A stretch of 37,928 nt of DNA from Herminiimonas sp. (GCA_028292265.1 JAQGMR010000063.1:1-37928), one strand, 5' to 3'; shown: positions 24,137 to 32,322, counted from the first letter of the stretch. The notes: generated by a model from the sequence alone, not told the origin. Program-made: numbers and translations.

Positions 24137-25234
24137 ATGTATCGCTACGCGCTCGGCGTGTTTTTTTCCATTGCATGCATCGCTTTCACCGCCGCACCTG
24201 CGTCCGCGGTGGAAACAGGCGCGTCTTCCGGCGCCAAAAAAACCGGCAAGAAGCACGTAGTCAAGCGGGCAACCCGGCCCAAGCAAAAAGCCGCATCCAA
24301 TGCTTCACTCGATACGCGTGAAAAGCTGGTGCGCCAAGTCGTACTGGTGCACGGAAAACGCAAGGCTGTCTACCGTCGTGTGGCTTTCACGCCGTCCGTT
24401 CCCGCAGTTCCTCCGGTACTTACCGCAGGCGATCTCGCAGGCCTGAACGCAACGCATGATCCCTTGGCGCTGCGTTCCAATGCGGCGTTGGTCGTCGATC
24501 AGTCCACGAACGAAGTCCTGTTCGACAAGAATTCTAAAATTCCGCTGCCTATTGCTTCCATCACCAAGCTCATGACGAGCATGGTCGTTATGGAGGCACA
24601 TCAGGATATGGATGAGATGCTGACGGTCACGGAAGCGGACGTCGATACGCTCAAATTCAGTCACTCACGCTTGCGTGTCGGTTCGCAACTTAGCCGTACG
24701 AACATGCTGCACATTGCGTTGATGAGTTCAGAGAATCGGGCCGCCTCCGCACTGGGCCGCAATTACCCTGGTGGCTTGCCGGCGTTTGTCGCCGCGATGA
24801 ATGCCAAGGCGAAGTCGCTTGGGATGATCAACACCCACTATGTCGATTCAAGCGGCCTCTCTAGCGGCAATGTCGCCAGTGCCCAGGATCTGGCAAAGCT
24901 GGTAATGGCAGCCTCCGCGGTACCGCTAATTCGGCAATACAGCACGGACAGCCACTACGCAGTAGAGCCTGGCGGCGCACCGCTCCTGTACCGCACCTCC
25001 AATCATCTCGTCGAGAACCCCCAGTGGGAAATCGGGGTGCAGAAAACCGGCTACATTTCTGAAGCGGGCCGTTGCCTGGTAATGCAGGCCAGGATTGATG
25101 GACGCCCGGTTGTGATGGTCTTCCTCGATTCCAAAGGCAAGGAATCGAGACTGGCTGACGCAAGCCGGGTTCGGCGCTGGCTTGAAACGGTGCGACCCGC
25201 TGCAATCGTCCGTACGGCTGCGCAGCAAGGCTAG
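24137..25234 (+). CDS. pbpG: D-alanyl-D-alanine endopeptidase (PBP7 type)
   Basis: This periplasmic serine peptidase of the S11 family cuts D-Ala-meso-DAP cross-links in peptidoglycan. It has 365 residues. Residues 1-24 are a signal peptide ending ASA, followed by a basic Lys/Arg/Ala-rich linker of about 60 residues before the catalytic domain. All three penicillin-binding motifs are present: Ser141-x-x-Lys144 (SITK), SEN at 198-200 and KTG at 303-305. The protein ends without the C-terminal beta domain and amphipathic helix of PBP5, as in PBP7. CAGGAG stands seven bases before the ATG. It is a single-gene transcript ended by a terminator at 25283. Confidence 0.93.
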   Translation: MYRYALGVFFSIACIAFTAAPASAVETGASSGAKKTGKKHVVKRATRPKQKAASNASLDTREKLVRQVVLVHGKRKAVYRRVAFTPSVPAVPPVLTAGDLAGLNATHDPLALRSNAALVVDQSTNEVLFDKNSKIPLPIASITKLMTSMVVMEAHQDMDEMLTVTEADVDTLKFSHSRLRVGSQLSRTNMLHIALMSSENRAASALGRNYPGGLPAFVAAMNAKAKSLGMINTHYVDSSGLSSGNVASAQDLAKLVMAASAVPLIRQYSTDSHYAVEPGGAPLLYRTSNHLVENPQWEIGVQKTGYISEAGRCLVMQARIDGRPVVMVFLDSKGKESRLADASRVRRWLETVRPAAIVRTAAQQG

Positions 25235-25282
25235 TTGGTCAGGTAATCCAAGTAGTCCTGGAGTCCAACCAATATGCACGTG

Positions 25283-25313
25283 AAAAAGGCGAACTCCGGT
25301 TCGCCTTTTTTTT
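25283..25313 (+). terminator. Rho-independent terminator after pbpG
   Basis: GGCGAAC-TCCG-GTTCGCC stem flanked by AAAAA on the left and eight T residues on the right. It is a textbook intrinsic terminator and, because of the A-run, possibly bidirectional. Confidence 0.93.
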
Positions 25314-25686
25314 AAAAGAGGCACTGGTACTGCAACGCTAAGGATGGCGAATTTCTAACGCTGCGGCCCACTACGAAAGGCAGCGCCAAGCGACTAGATG
25401 GCGTGTGCCTTATCTTGAACGCAGCCTTGCCGCTGCCGCCAAATTCATCTCGCTGGGTCGCGAGGACGCGCCAGGCATTCTCGGATCAAGCGTAATAACG
25501 CGGCTCACGCCGCGTTATTACGCTTCCACGCGGGGTCCTGGGCTTCCCATGCCTTTTGAAATACCCCGGCGCACCGACGACGCATTGCTTGAAGTCCGGC
25601 CCGATACGCGTTTCGCCGCCATCTTGCATGTTCCCCTGGACCACGCTCGCCAGCCGGTGTCGACCGGCACGGTGCTTGAAACCGAC
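25314..25686. other. Gene-free stretch between pbpG and the chromate operon
   Basis: These 373 bases lie between converging genes. The only clear structure is the long perfect palindrome at 25488-25525. A long plus-strand frame from 25405 runs through here into the antisense of the lectin-like gene, but it shows no recognisable protein features, so I do not count it. Confidence 0.5.
25488..25525. repeat. 38-base perfect hairpin
   Basis: A 17-bp arm beginning AAGCGTAATAACGCGGC is followed by TCAC and its exact reverse complement. There is no T-run on either side. It lies 160 bases beyond the 3' end of the minus-strand chromate operon and could be a repetitive extragenic element or a factor-dependent end point for both converging transcripts. 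Confidence 0.75.
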
Positions 25687-26310
25687 TTACTTGGCCGGGC
25701 TTGCGTTGTGGCTGAAATCGTCAAACAGCGTCACGCTATCGGCCTTGGTCCAGACGCCGGCTTTGCCAGGTCCCGTGATGTGGCGGTCCTCGGCCGTGAT
25801 AGTGAGTTTCCCGTCAAGCGACACCTGGATCAGGTCACCCTTATACACGACGCGCAACGTGTGCCAGGCGTTGGGGGCGACGGGCGCATCCTTGTACTCG
25901 ATCGTCCGGCGCGCCCCATTGACGGTGTAATACAGCGATACGTTGTTCTCCAGCGCGTTGGCACGCGCCACGTAGTAGTTGGCGCCATCCTTCCACCGCC
26001 ACACGACGCCGCCAGCCTGGTCCTCTTTTCCGCTGATCGGTTTAAATTTGACCTCCACAATGCCATCGGTGGCGACGGCATCGTTCTTGACGCACCACGG
26101 ATACGTCGCGACCCCGTCCTGTTTCAGCACGTTCGGCGGAGTTGGCGCTGACGCGTCTGACGTCACGCTCCAGCGTGGGCTGCCGAGGCCGGTTGCGCCA
26201 CAGGTCCAGCCGACCGGAGGCTTGCCCACCGCGTCTGCGTTGAAATTGGCCACCTGGCTAATCGCGTCGGTCGCCAACATCAGCAAGCCCACGCCGATAA
26301 GTGCTTTCAT
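25687..26310 (-). CDS. Secreted lectin/DUF1080-like protein, last gene of the chr operon
   Basis: This 207-residue protein has an N-terminal hydrophobic signal-like stretch (MKALIGVGLLMLATDAISQ). The rest looks like a concanavalin A-like beta-sandwich as in DUF1080/LamG proteins: DGIVEVKFKPISGKEDQAGGVVWR, DGANYYVARANALENN, NAWHTLRVVYKGDLIQVSLDGK and a closing AGVWTKADSVTLFDDF. No catalytic residue can be assigned. AAGGAG lies nine bases before the ATG and the gene starts 30 bases after the ChrB-like gene on the same strand, so it is co-transcribed with chromate resistance. Similar small secreted proteins accompany some chr clusters, but the function is unknown to me. Confidence 0.75.
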   Translation of the reverse strand: MKALIGVGLLMLATDAISQVANFNADAVGKPPVGWTCGATGLGSPRWSVTSDASAPTPPNVLKQDGVATYPWCVKNDAVATDGIVEVKFKPISGKEDQAGGVVWRWKDGANYYVARANALENNVSLYYTVNGARRTIEYKDAPVAPNAWHTLRVVYKGDLIQVSLDGKLTITAEDRHITGPGKAGVWTKADSVTLFDDFSHNASPAK

Positions 26311-26340
26311 GTGACGATTCTCCTTACGGAAAATGCAGCC

Positions 26341-26796
26341 TCAACTCATCTTAGGCGGCCAACTGTGGGTTTCAGCCTGGCACTGACGGCACCACGCATA
26401 CAGTGCGTCGTACATCACCATGCCGTGCCTGAGCATTTCGTGATCGTCGCTGAAGGTCGCGGACAACCCGAGCGAGATGGCATACAAGCCAGCCGACTGC
26501 GGCGTCATGTCCAGCCGGGACGTGTCGGCTCCGCGCACTATTTCGGCAAGCTGGTTCAAAGCCGGATCATTCAACTGATATTTCTTCAGGAAGGCATCGA
26601 AGCTGCAGTCGTCGCCAACGTGCGTCATCTCCACCCCGGGGACGTCGTAGGGGGTGGCACCAGTGTCTTTCGCCGCCGCCAGCACTTGCGCAGCTGGCAC
26701 GTACAAAAACTCCGGCTCCTTGTCGATGAACCGGGCAATCAGCCAGGGGCACGCGATCCGGTCAATCTTGGGACGCTCCCGCGTAATCCATTTCAT
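26341..26796 (-). CDS. Chromate resistance protein, ChrB C-terminal domain only
   Basis: This 151-residue protein consists of the ChrB C-terminal (chromate resistance) domain alone. It shares with full ChrB at 28193-29158 the pattern D-R-x-A-x-x-W-L-I-x-R-F-I-D and T-H-V-G-D, plus an acidic DDHEM segment near the end. It lacks the N-terminal DNA-binding half, so it is not expected to act as the repressor/sensor. A stress-related enzymatic or chromate-sensing accessory role is possible. It overlaps the stop of the upstream chrL remnant by ATGA, so it was once translationally coupled to an intact chrL. Confidence 0.85.
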   Translation of the reverse strand: MKWITRERPKIDRIACPWLIARFIDKEPEFLYVPAAQVLAAAKDTGATPYDVPGVEMTHVGDDCSFDAFLKKYQLNDPALNQLAEIVRGADTSRLDMTPQSAGLYAISLGLSATFSDDHEMLRHGMVMYDALYAWCRQCQAETHSWPPKMS

Positions 26797-26989
26797 GGGT
26801 TCACCTTCGTCGCAGTGAGATTCACGGCGGTGCGTACCGCCTTGGCAAGATCGTCGGCTTTGCCCTGGCCCCAGTAGTGCAGGAACATGATTCGCGGCTG
26901 CTCATGCGTCATGTGCTGGTGTATAGCGACAATGTTAATGTTCGATTTGCGCAGCAATTTTTCAGAGCGATCAAGGTGCGATTCATCAT
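26793..26989 (-). pseudogene. chrL-like (LpqO/DUF1259) gene remnant with internal deletion and frameshift
   Basis: A perfect start (AAGGAG at 27002-26997, seven bases, then ATG-ATG at 26989) reads M-M-N-R-T-L-I-A-L, like the beginning of an exported protein, but soon leaves coding character. In the next frame, on the same strand, about 50 residues up to the stop at 26793 (NINIVAIHQHMTHEQPRIMFLHYWG, then AKAVRTAVN) match the end of DUF1259/LpqO-type proteins, the ChrL accessory protein of other chromate operons. The central ~200 residues are missing. A frame from 27008 covers the tail in full but has an artificial N-terminus. I read this as an out-of-frame internal deletion. Confidence 0.7.
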
Positions 26990-27023
26990 GGCGTGACTCC
27001 TTCATCAAGTGGACCCATACAGG

Positions 27024-28196
27024 TCAGTGGGACACAAGGGGATACAAGATCAGGCCCAGGAGTGCGGCCGCGGCGACGATGACCGGCTCCTGCAGCTTCT
27101 TGAACTTCCACAACAGTGCGATCGTGACGAGCGCTATAAGCGCGGTCGGTATATCGACGATGGACCGCTTGGCAATCACGAAAACGGAGCCGGCAATGGC
27201 GCCAATCGCCGCTGCGGTGATGCCGTCGACAAAGGCGACAACGCCGGGCACCTTGCCGTATTTCTTGAAGTAAGGCGCTGGAATAATCGTGAAGAGATAG
27301 CAGGGTAGAAAGGTCGCCAGGGCCGCGACGCTGGCACCCGGTAGTCCAGCAATCAGATAACCGATGAATCCAACGGTAATGACCACCGGGCCGGGCGTGA
27401 TCATCGCCACAGCCACTGCGTCGACGAACTGCTTGTCGTTAAGCCAGTGATGCTCCGTCACGACGCCGCCGTACAGAAACGGCACGATCGCGAGTCCGGA
27501 GCCGAATACGAAAGCGCCAGCCTTGGCGAAGAAGACGGCGATCTGGGTCAGGACCGACACATCGGTCGTCCCGAATACGCCCCATGCCATCGGCAGCTGC
27601 GTCAGCGCCAGCGTATTGACGCTGCCCTTGCCAAGCCACTTCGGCGGCGCGCGCAGGAACCACACGAGCACGCCGGCCGCGATGAACAGCCACGCTACTT
27701 CGGACTCCGTGATGATGGTGACCGCCGCAAGGACCAGGTAAATCGCCCAAAGCAGTTTGTCCTTGCCAACGCTCTTCTGCGTGAGCTTCTTGGCGCTCAT
27801 GGCGATGATGCCAATGACGGCGGCGCCGACTCCATAAAATACCGCCTGCATCCACGACAATCCGCCGAAGCGGACGTACGCCCAACCCAGCGCCACGACC
27901 ATCAGGAATGAGGGAATGACGAAGGCGATCCCGGCAAGCGTTGCGCCTGCAATCCGGTAGTGCACATAGCCCATATAGATGCCGAGCTGCGCTGCCAGCG
28001 GGCCGGGCGCCATCTGTGCCAGGGCAAGGCCCTCCTTGTAATCTTCCTGGCTAATCCACTTGCGGTCTTCGACCAGATCGCGGTGCATGTAGCCAACCAG
28101 CGCGACCGGGCCGCCAAAGCCCAGCGCCCCGAGCCGCAGCATGTACAGCATGATCTGCCACAGCGTGTAGACAGGCCGCAATTCTGACGTACTCAT
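27024..28196 (-). CDS. chrA: Chromate efflux transporter ChrA
   Basis: This 390-residue inner-membrane protein of the CHR family exports chromate from the cytoplasm and is the core resistance determinant. Both homologous halves are present. The first has LGALGFGGPVALVGYMHRDLVE and LAQMAPGPLAAQLG; the second has FFAKAGAFVFGSGLAIVPFL and AMITPGPVVITVGF. FGGP and PGP are family signatures. About ten or more membrane segments are visible. Its ATG overlaps the chrB stop by four bases (ATGA). It is followed by the chrL remnant, the ChrB-like protein and the lectin-like protein. Confidence 0.95.
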   Translation of the reverse strand: MSTSELRPVYTLWQIMLYMLRLGALGFGGPVALVGYMHRDLVEDRKWISQEDYKEGLALAQMAPGPLAAQLGIYMGYVHYRIAGATLAGIAFVIPSFLMVVALGWAYVRFGGLSWMQAVFYGVGAAVIGIIAMSAKKLTQKSVGKDKLLWAIYLVLAAVTIITESEVAWLFIAAGVLVWFLRAPPKWLGKGSVNTLALTQLPMAWGVFGTTDVSVLTQIAVFFAKAGAFVFGSGLAIVPFLYGGVVTEHHWLNDKQFVDAVAVAMITPGPVVITVGFIGYLIAGLPGASVAALATFLPCYLFTIIPAPYFKKYGKVPGVVAFVDGITAAAIGAIAGSVFVIAKRSIVDIPTALIALVTIALLWKFKKLQEPVIVAAAALLGLILYPLVSH

Positions 28197-29158
28197 GTCG
28201 CGTTGCCTCCCTTGCTGTAATGGCTGAGAAGCGAATCCAGCACGGCCCCCATTTCCTTTAGCAGTTCATCGTCGTCGCGCAGTCGGAACCGTGCTCCGGA
28301 CAGGATCGCCTCGAATCCGGCGGCGTCCGTGTTCGCCTCGCCGCCTGCGTCGAGCGCATGGACCAGCGCCGCCATCCTTGCCATGCCCGCTTGCTCTTCA
28401 AGCCCGAAGCTGGCAAGCAGCACTTCGAACGTCACCTTGTCGCCGACGTGCGTAAAGCTCGCGTTATCGAAGTCAAAGCCGAGCGCATCGGGCGGGCAGT
28501 GCGCCGGGCTGTCCAGCCAAAGGAATTTGGCATCGGTATCGATGAAGCGTCGAATCAGCCATGCACTGGCGACACGATCGACCCACAGCCTGCGGCGCGT
28601 AGCCCATGTCCGGCCCTGGTAATCCACGGCTTGCAGCCTGTGAATCGCGCCGGTCTGCTTCAGCGGCTCACCCGGAGACAGGATGGTGTTGGCGGCTTCT
28701 TCAAAATCGGCTAGGGCAGAGAGGGCGGCAACACCAGCGTCGGAAGGGAAAAAATCCACGCGCTGGATCGCTTCGAGCTCCTTGAGAAACCGCTTTCGCG
28801 TGCGTGCGGCGTCGAGCGGGCTTTGGGAGGCCAGCGCCTTGCGTGCTACGTTCACGGCTTGAATGAGATCGTTGTATTCGACGGAGCGATCGAACAATGC
28901 GGTGAATGCGGCATTGTCTTCTCGGGAGCGGGGCAGGACATCCACAACCCATGCCTGGCCGCCGCCCTCGTTGGTTTGAGCGCACAGTTCTGCAAGGGAC
29001 ACTGCATGCTCGTCGGAAGCAGGAAGGATATAGGCACCGTCGCGCAGCGCTGCGCAGCCGAGCGACTTGATCGCGCGCCAAAGCCGCATTCGGGCGGTCG
29101 CGCCGGACGTCGGCAAGCTCGCGACAAGAAGTAGCCAGGAATTGTTTGTGGGGCGCAT
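28193..29158 (-). CDS. chrB: Chromate-sensing regulator ChrB
   Basis: This is full-length ChrB, 321 residues: an N-terminal half with SWLLLVASLPTSGATARMRLWRAIKSLGCAALRDGAYILP (putative DNA-binding domain) and a C-terminal chromate-resistance domain from about residue 185 (RRLWVDRVASAWLIRRFIDTD, SFTHVGDKVTFEVLL). ChrB is known to repress chrBA promoters and release them with chromate. It is first in the operon and overlaps chrA by ATGA. An inverted repeat ATGTAG-N6-CTACAT covers its own start codon, a position suited to autoregulation. Confidence 0.92.
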   Translation of the reverse strand: MRPTNNSWLLLVASLPTSGATARMRLWRAIKSLGCAALRDGAYILPASDEHAVSLAELCAQTNEGGGQAWVVDVLPRSREDNAAFTALFDRSVEYNDLIQAVNVARKALASQSPLDAARTRKRFLKELEAIQRVDFFPSDAGVAALSALADFEEAANTILSPGEPLKQTGAIHRLQAVDYQGRTWATRRRLWVDRVASAWLIRRFIDTDAKFLWLDSPAHCPPDALGFDFDNASFTHVGDKVTFEVLLASFGLEEQAGMARMAALVHALDAGGEANTDAAGFEAILSGARFRLRDDDELLKEMGAVLDSLLSHYSKGGNAT

Positions 29159-29174
29159 GTAGCCAAGTCTACAT
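29157..29174. promoter_or_regulatory. Inverted repeat over the chrB start codon, candidate ChrB operator
   Basis: ATGTAG-CCAAGT-CTACAT is a perfect 6-bp dyad with a 6-base spacer whose one arm includes part of the chrB initiation codon. It could be a repressor site or a translation-blocking hairpin. An AT-rich stretch (29189-29208) just upstream suits the promoter. Confidence 0.5.
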
Positions 29175-29294
29175 GTGGTCGCGTACTTTACTAGTTAACT
29201 TTGAAAAAAGGACTGTGCGCGGCGCGGCGCTGCGCGGTCGGCGCCGGTAAAGCGACCTGCATTGTCGTGCAGGGACGAGACAAGGGCGCAGTCG

Positions 29295-30110
29295 TTATCC
29301 GGCCGTTCGATCGGCCGGCCCTTCCACCGGCTCCGCGCCATGCCCAAGCACTGAAGAAATCTCATTGACCGTCTGGATAAGGTCTTCGATCCATTCCTCC
29401 TGTAGCCGGTCTGCGGGCGCAGAAATGGACAGTCCGGCAATCAGGCGCCCGGAGTCGTCCCGAATGCCGGCAGCCATGCAGCGCACGCCAAGTTCGAGTT
29501 CTTCATTGTCGCGTGCGTAGCCGCGCGCACGAACCAGACTTAACTCGCGTTCCAGGCGCGAGAGTTCGGTGATGGAGTTTTTGTTGTGCCCGGCAAGTCC
29601 GGTTCGGGTGGCGTAGGCGCGCACCAGTTTTGGATCGTCGACAGAGAGGAAAAGCTTGCCGGTGGATGTCAGGTGCAGTGGCGCGCGTCCGCCGATGGCA
29701 CGGACCACCTGCATGCCGGAACGCTCCGAAAACGAGCGATCGATATAGACGATCTCATCACCCTGTCGCACTGAAAGGTTGATGGTCTGATGCGTTTTGC
29801 GATGCAGCGCGCGCATATGGTCGAGTGCCGCTTCACGCACATTCAGTCGGCTCTTGACGATGTTCCCCAACTCAAGCAGCCGCATGCCGAGCCGATACGC
29901 TCCGGGTTCCGAGCGCTCGACAAAGCGCTTCAAAACCATGTCGTTCAAAATGCGATGCGCCGTTGAAGGGTGTAGTCCCGTTACCGTCGAAAGCTCCTTG
30001 AGGCTTACAGGATCGGGATGCTGGGCGAGCGCATCAAGCAGGCTGACCATGCGTTCGATCACCTGAATGGAAGTTTTGTCCGGTTCACCGTCGCGTTCGG
30101 TATTCTTCAT
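29295..30110 (-). CDS. IclR family transcriptional regulator
   Basis: This 271-residue regulator has an N-terminal winged helix (IQVIERMVSLLDALAQHPDPVSLKELSTVTGLHPSTAHRILNDM, residues ~16-60) and a C-terminal effector domain with HRKTHQTINLSVRQGDEIVYIDR, LTSTGKLFL, GYARDNEELELGVRCMAAGIRD and SISAPADRLQ, all typical of IclR proteins. The effector is unknown. It is transcribed away from the FMN hydroxyacid dehydrogenase gene; the shared intergenic region carries a 21-base dyad, so it probably controls that gene in response to a hydroxy or keto acid. Confidence 0.93.
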   Translation of the reverse strand: MKNTERDGEPDKTSIQVIERMVSLLDALAQHPDPVSLKELSTVTGLHPSTAHRILNDMVLKRFVERSEPGAYRLGMRLLELGNIVKSRLNVREAALDHMRALHRKTHQTINLSVRQGDEIVYIDRSFSERSGMQVVRAIGGRAPLHLTSTGKLFLSVDDPKLVRAYATRTGLAGHNKNSITELSRLERELSLVRARGYARDNEELELGVRCMAAGIRDDSGRLIAGLSISAPADRLQEEWIEDLIQTVNEISSVLGHGAEPVEGPADRTAG

Positions 30111-30220
30111 GGGTGATCGCTGACTTTGTGCAATGCAATACGGGTTTTATACCACATCGTGAAAAGACTTGAAAAGAGCTGGAGTTTTTCGGCACGTTAA
30201 ACGCCAATTAATTTCATCGA

Positions 30221-30241
30221 CCGGAATGTCTCACAATCCGG
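30221..30241. promoter_or_regulatory. 21-base dyad, candidate IclR operator
   Basis: CCGGAATGTCTCACAATCCGG is symmetrical at 8 of 10 half-site positions (CCGGA-x-TGT-ctc-ACA-x-TCCGG). It lies between the divergent IclR and hydroxyacid dehydrogenase genes, 48 bases before the latter's ATG, a position suited to control by the adjacent regulator. Confidence 0.55.
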
Positions 30242-30288
30242 CTTCACGCGAGATAATGCCGAAGATCATTTTTTGAGGATTGCGTCCC

Positions 30289-31434
30289 ATGCCCCTTATC
30301 ACGAACATCGAAGATCTCAGAGTTCTGGCCGAAAGCCGCGTTCCGCGCATGTTCTACGACTACGCGGATTCCGGAGCATGGACCGAATCAACGTATCGGG
30401 CTAACAGCAGCGATTTCTCGGCGATCAAGTTCCGGCAACGCGTTGCCGTCAATATGGAAAACCGCAGCCTTCGCACGACCATGGCCGGGCAGGAAGTCTC
30501 CATGCCGGTCGCGCTTGCGCCCACCGGATTGACCGGCATGCAGCATGCTGACGGCGAGATACTCGCCGCAAAGGCTGCCGAAAAAGCAGGTGTTCCGTTC
30601 ACGCTGTCCACGATGAGCATCTGCTCGATCGAAGACGTCGCCGCCAATACCACCGCGCCGTTCTGGTTCCAGGTTTACTTCCTGAAGGACCGCGACTTCA
30701 TGCGACGCCTGATCGAGCGTGCCAAGGCCGCCCGCTGCTCAGCCCTGGTCCTCACGCTGGACTTGCAGATACTCGGACAGCGCCACAAGGACTTGAGGAA
30801 TGGGCTGTCTGCGCCGCCCAAGATAACGCTGAAGAACCTGATCAACATGGCCAGCAAGCCGCGCTGGTGCTGGGGCATGTTGAACACGAAGCGGCATGCC
30901 TTCGGTAATATCGTGGGGCACGCCAGCGATGTATCGGACATGTCCTCGCTCTCATCCTGGACCGCAGAACAATTTGATCCGGCCCTCGATTGGGACCAGG
31001 TCGCCTGGGTGCGCAAGCAATGGGGCGGCAAGCTGATCCTGAAGGGCATCCTTGATGTCGAGGATGCGCGACTTGCAGCGCAATGCGGGGCGGATGCCCT
31101 CATCGTGTCCAACCACGGCGGCCGCCAGCTTGATGGCGCACAGTCGTCTATCGGCGCCTTGCCGCCGATTGTCGATGCTGTCGGCAACCAGATCGAAATA
31201 CACATGGACGGCGGTATTCGCTCCGGGCAGGATGTCCTGAAGGCGATCGCGCTGGGTGCGAAGGGGGTCTATATCGGCCGGCCGTTCCTCTACGGGCTGG
31301 GCGCGATGGGCGAGGAAGGCGTTACCACCTGCATTGAAATCCTTCGCAAGGAGATGGACATCACCATGGCGCTGTGCGGCCTCACCGACATCAACAAGGT
31401 CGACAAGAACATTCTCCTGCCGGGAACGTTTTGA
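30289..31434 (+). CDS. FMN-dependent alpha-hydroxyacid dehydrogenase (L-lactate dehydrogenase LldD-like)
   Basis: This 381-residue TIM-barrel flavoenzyme of the glycolate oxidase/LldD/mandelate dehydrogenase family oxidises an L-2-hydroxy acid to the keto acid. Visible features are RVPRMFYDYADSGAWTE at the N-terminus, PVALAPTGLTGMQH (FMN), FWFQVYFLKDR, TLDLQILGQRHKDLRNGL, the catalytic Lys in LILKGI, the catalytic base His in SNHGGRQLDGA, and HMDGGIRSGQDVLKA with GVYIGRPFLYG for FMN phosphate. ATG 30289 is preferred to TTG 30280; GAGGA lies upstream. The substrate may be lactate, mandelate or another hydroxy acid; the IclR neighbour suggests inducible use of a specific acid. Confidence 0.9.
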   Translation: MPLITNIEDLRVLAESRVPRMFYDYADSGAWTESTYRANSSDFSAIKFRQRVAVNMENRSLRTTMAGQEVSMPVALAPTGLTGMQHADGEILAAKAAEKAGVPFTLSTMSICSIEDVAANTTAPFWFQVYFLKDRDFMRRLIERAKAARCSALVLTLDLQILGQRHKDLRNGLSAPPKITLKNLINMASKPRWCWGMLNTKRHAFGNIVGHASDVSDMSSLSSWTAEQFDPALDWDQVAWVRKQWGGKLILKGILDVEDARLAAQCGADALIVSNHGGRQLDGAQSSIGALPPIVDAVGNQIEIHMDGGIRSGQDVLKAIALGAKGVYIGRPFLYGLGAMGEEGVTTCIEILRKEMDITMALCGLTDINKVDKNILLPGTF

Positions 31435-31441
31435 AGAGCGG

Positions 31442-31465
31442 ACGTGCCGGATCAGGATGGCACGT
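31442..31465 (+). terminator. Small hairpin after the hydroxyacid dehydrogenase gene
   Basis: ACGTGCC and GGCACGT, 10 bases apart, start eight bases after the stop codon. There is no T-run, so termination by this element alone is uncertain. Confidence 0.4.
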
Positions 31466-31597
31466 AAGTGGCGATGGCGATTTCCCGCCGTGTTCCTGGT
31501 CGAGACATGCTTGATCGCCTTTGCCCGCGCGGCCCCCGATAAGCTGCTGCCTGCTTAACTGGCCCACTTCTCAACTTCTCATCATCGAGCTCGGCGC

Positions 31598-32011
31598 ATG
31601 AATCCCCCCAATCCCCTTCCTCACGCCACCAGCGAGTTCAAGAGCAAGAGCGGCATCAAGCGCATCGTCGCCGCGTTCGGCTATTCCATTGCGGGGTTTC
31701 GAACCGCATGGCGTAATGAGCATGCGTTTCGGCAGGAGCTGCTGCTGGCCGTCCCCGGCACCGTGATTGCTTTGGTGCTGCCGATAGCGAGGCTGGAAAA
31801 GCTCCTGCTTGTTGCGGTCCTCGTGCTGGTGCTGATTGTCGAGTTACTGAACTCCGCCATTGAATCGGTGGTGGACCGGATTTCGCTCGAGTCGCATCCT
31901 CTCTCCAAGAATGCCAAGGACATTGGCAGCGCGGCGGTGTTCCTCGCTCTGGCGCTCGCTGCCATGACGTGGCTGGTGGTCCTGCTGCCGCTGATCTTGC
32001 GCCTGCTCTAG
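31598..32011 (+). CDS. dgkA: Diacylglycerol kinase
   Basis: This is a small integral membrane kinase, 137 residues, that phosphorylates diacylglycerol and recycles lipid head-group by-products in the inner membrane. After a ~20-residue soluble N-terminus there is the amphipathic segment GIKRIVAAFGYSIAGFRTAWRNEHAFRQE, then three membrane helices. The family signature ELLNSAIESVVDRISLE, which holds the active-site Glu/Asn/Asp, is intact, followed by AKDIGSAAV. It stands alone between the hydroxyacid dehydrogenase and the sulfate genes, both on the same strand. Confidence 0.93.
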   Translation: MNPPNPLPHATSEFKSKSGIKRIVAAFGYSIAGFRTAWRNEHAFRQELLLAVPGTVIALVLPIARLEKLLLVAVLVLVLIVELLNSAIESVVDRISLESHPLSKNAKDIGSAAVFLALALAAMTWLVVLLPLILRLL

Positions 32012-32322
32012 AGCCGACTGGGCGGAAGTATCGTCGCTGCAATGTGCGGCTTGTCGGTGCGTCCAAACTGTTTCGCGCTTTCCCAAATTCGCTCGCGGCC
32101 TCCTGTCGCGCAGCCTTCCTGAAAATGGAACCGCGCCCTGAAGTGGACGGGAATTGACCACGTCAGGCGGGCACCGAATCTCGCGCCGGCTGCCGTCGGA
32201 CCGATACTGGCCTGCGTCCCGCCATATCTAAAAAGCGCATATCAACTTGCTGAAAGATTCGTTCTGGTTTTTATATCGGGACCGTAACCTGCGTCTATCC
32301 AATTCAACCAAAGGGTCGACCC
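32012..32322. other. Upstream region of sbp
   Basis: These 311 bases have no gene. The last ~100 are AT-rich (ATATCTAAAAAGCGCATATC; TTTTTATATC), as expected for a CysB-activated promoter, which usually has a poor -35. A possible pair is TTGCTG (32247) with TATATC (32272-32277), but the 19-base spacing is long. No clear CysB site can be assigned by eye. Confidence 0.4.

Noticed and set aside
25405..26151. 248-codon open frame on the plus strand
   Set aside because: It runs through the perfect hairpin and antisense to the lectin-like gene, which has a good ribosome binding site and operon position; no protein family features.
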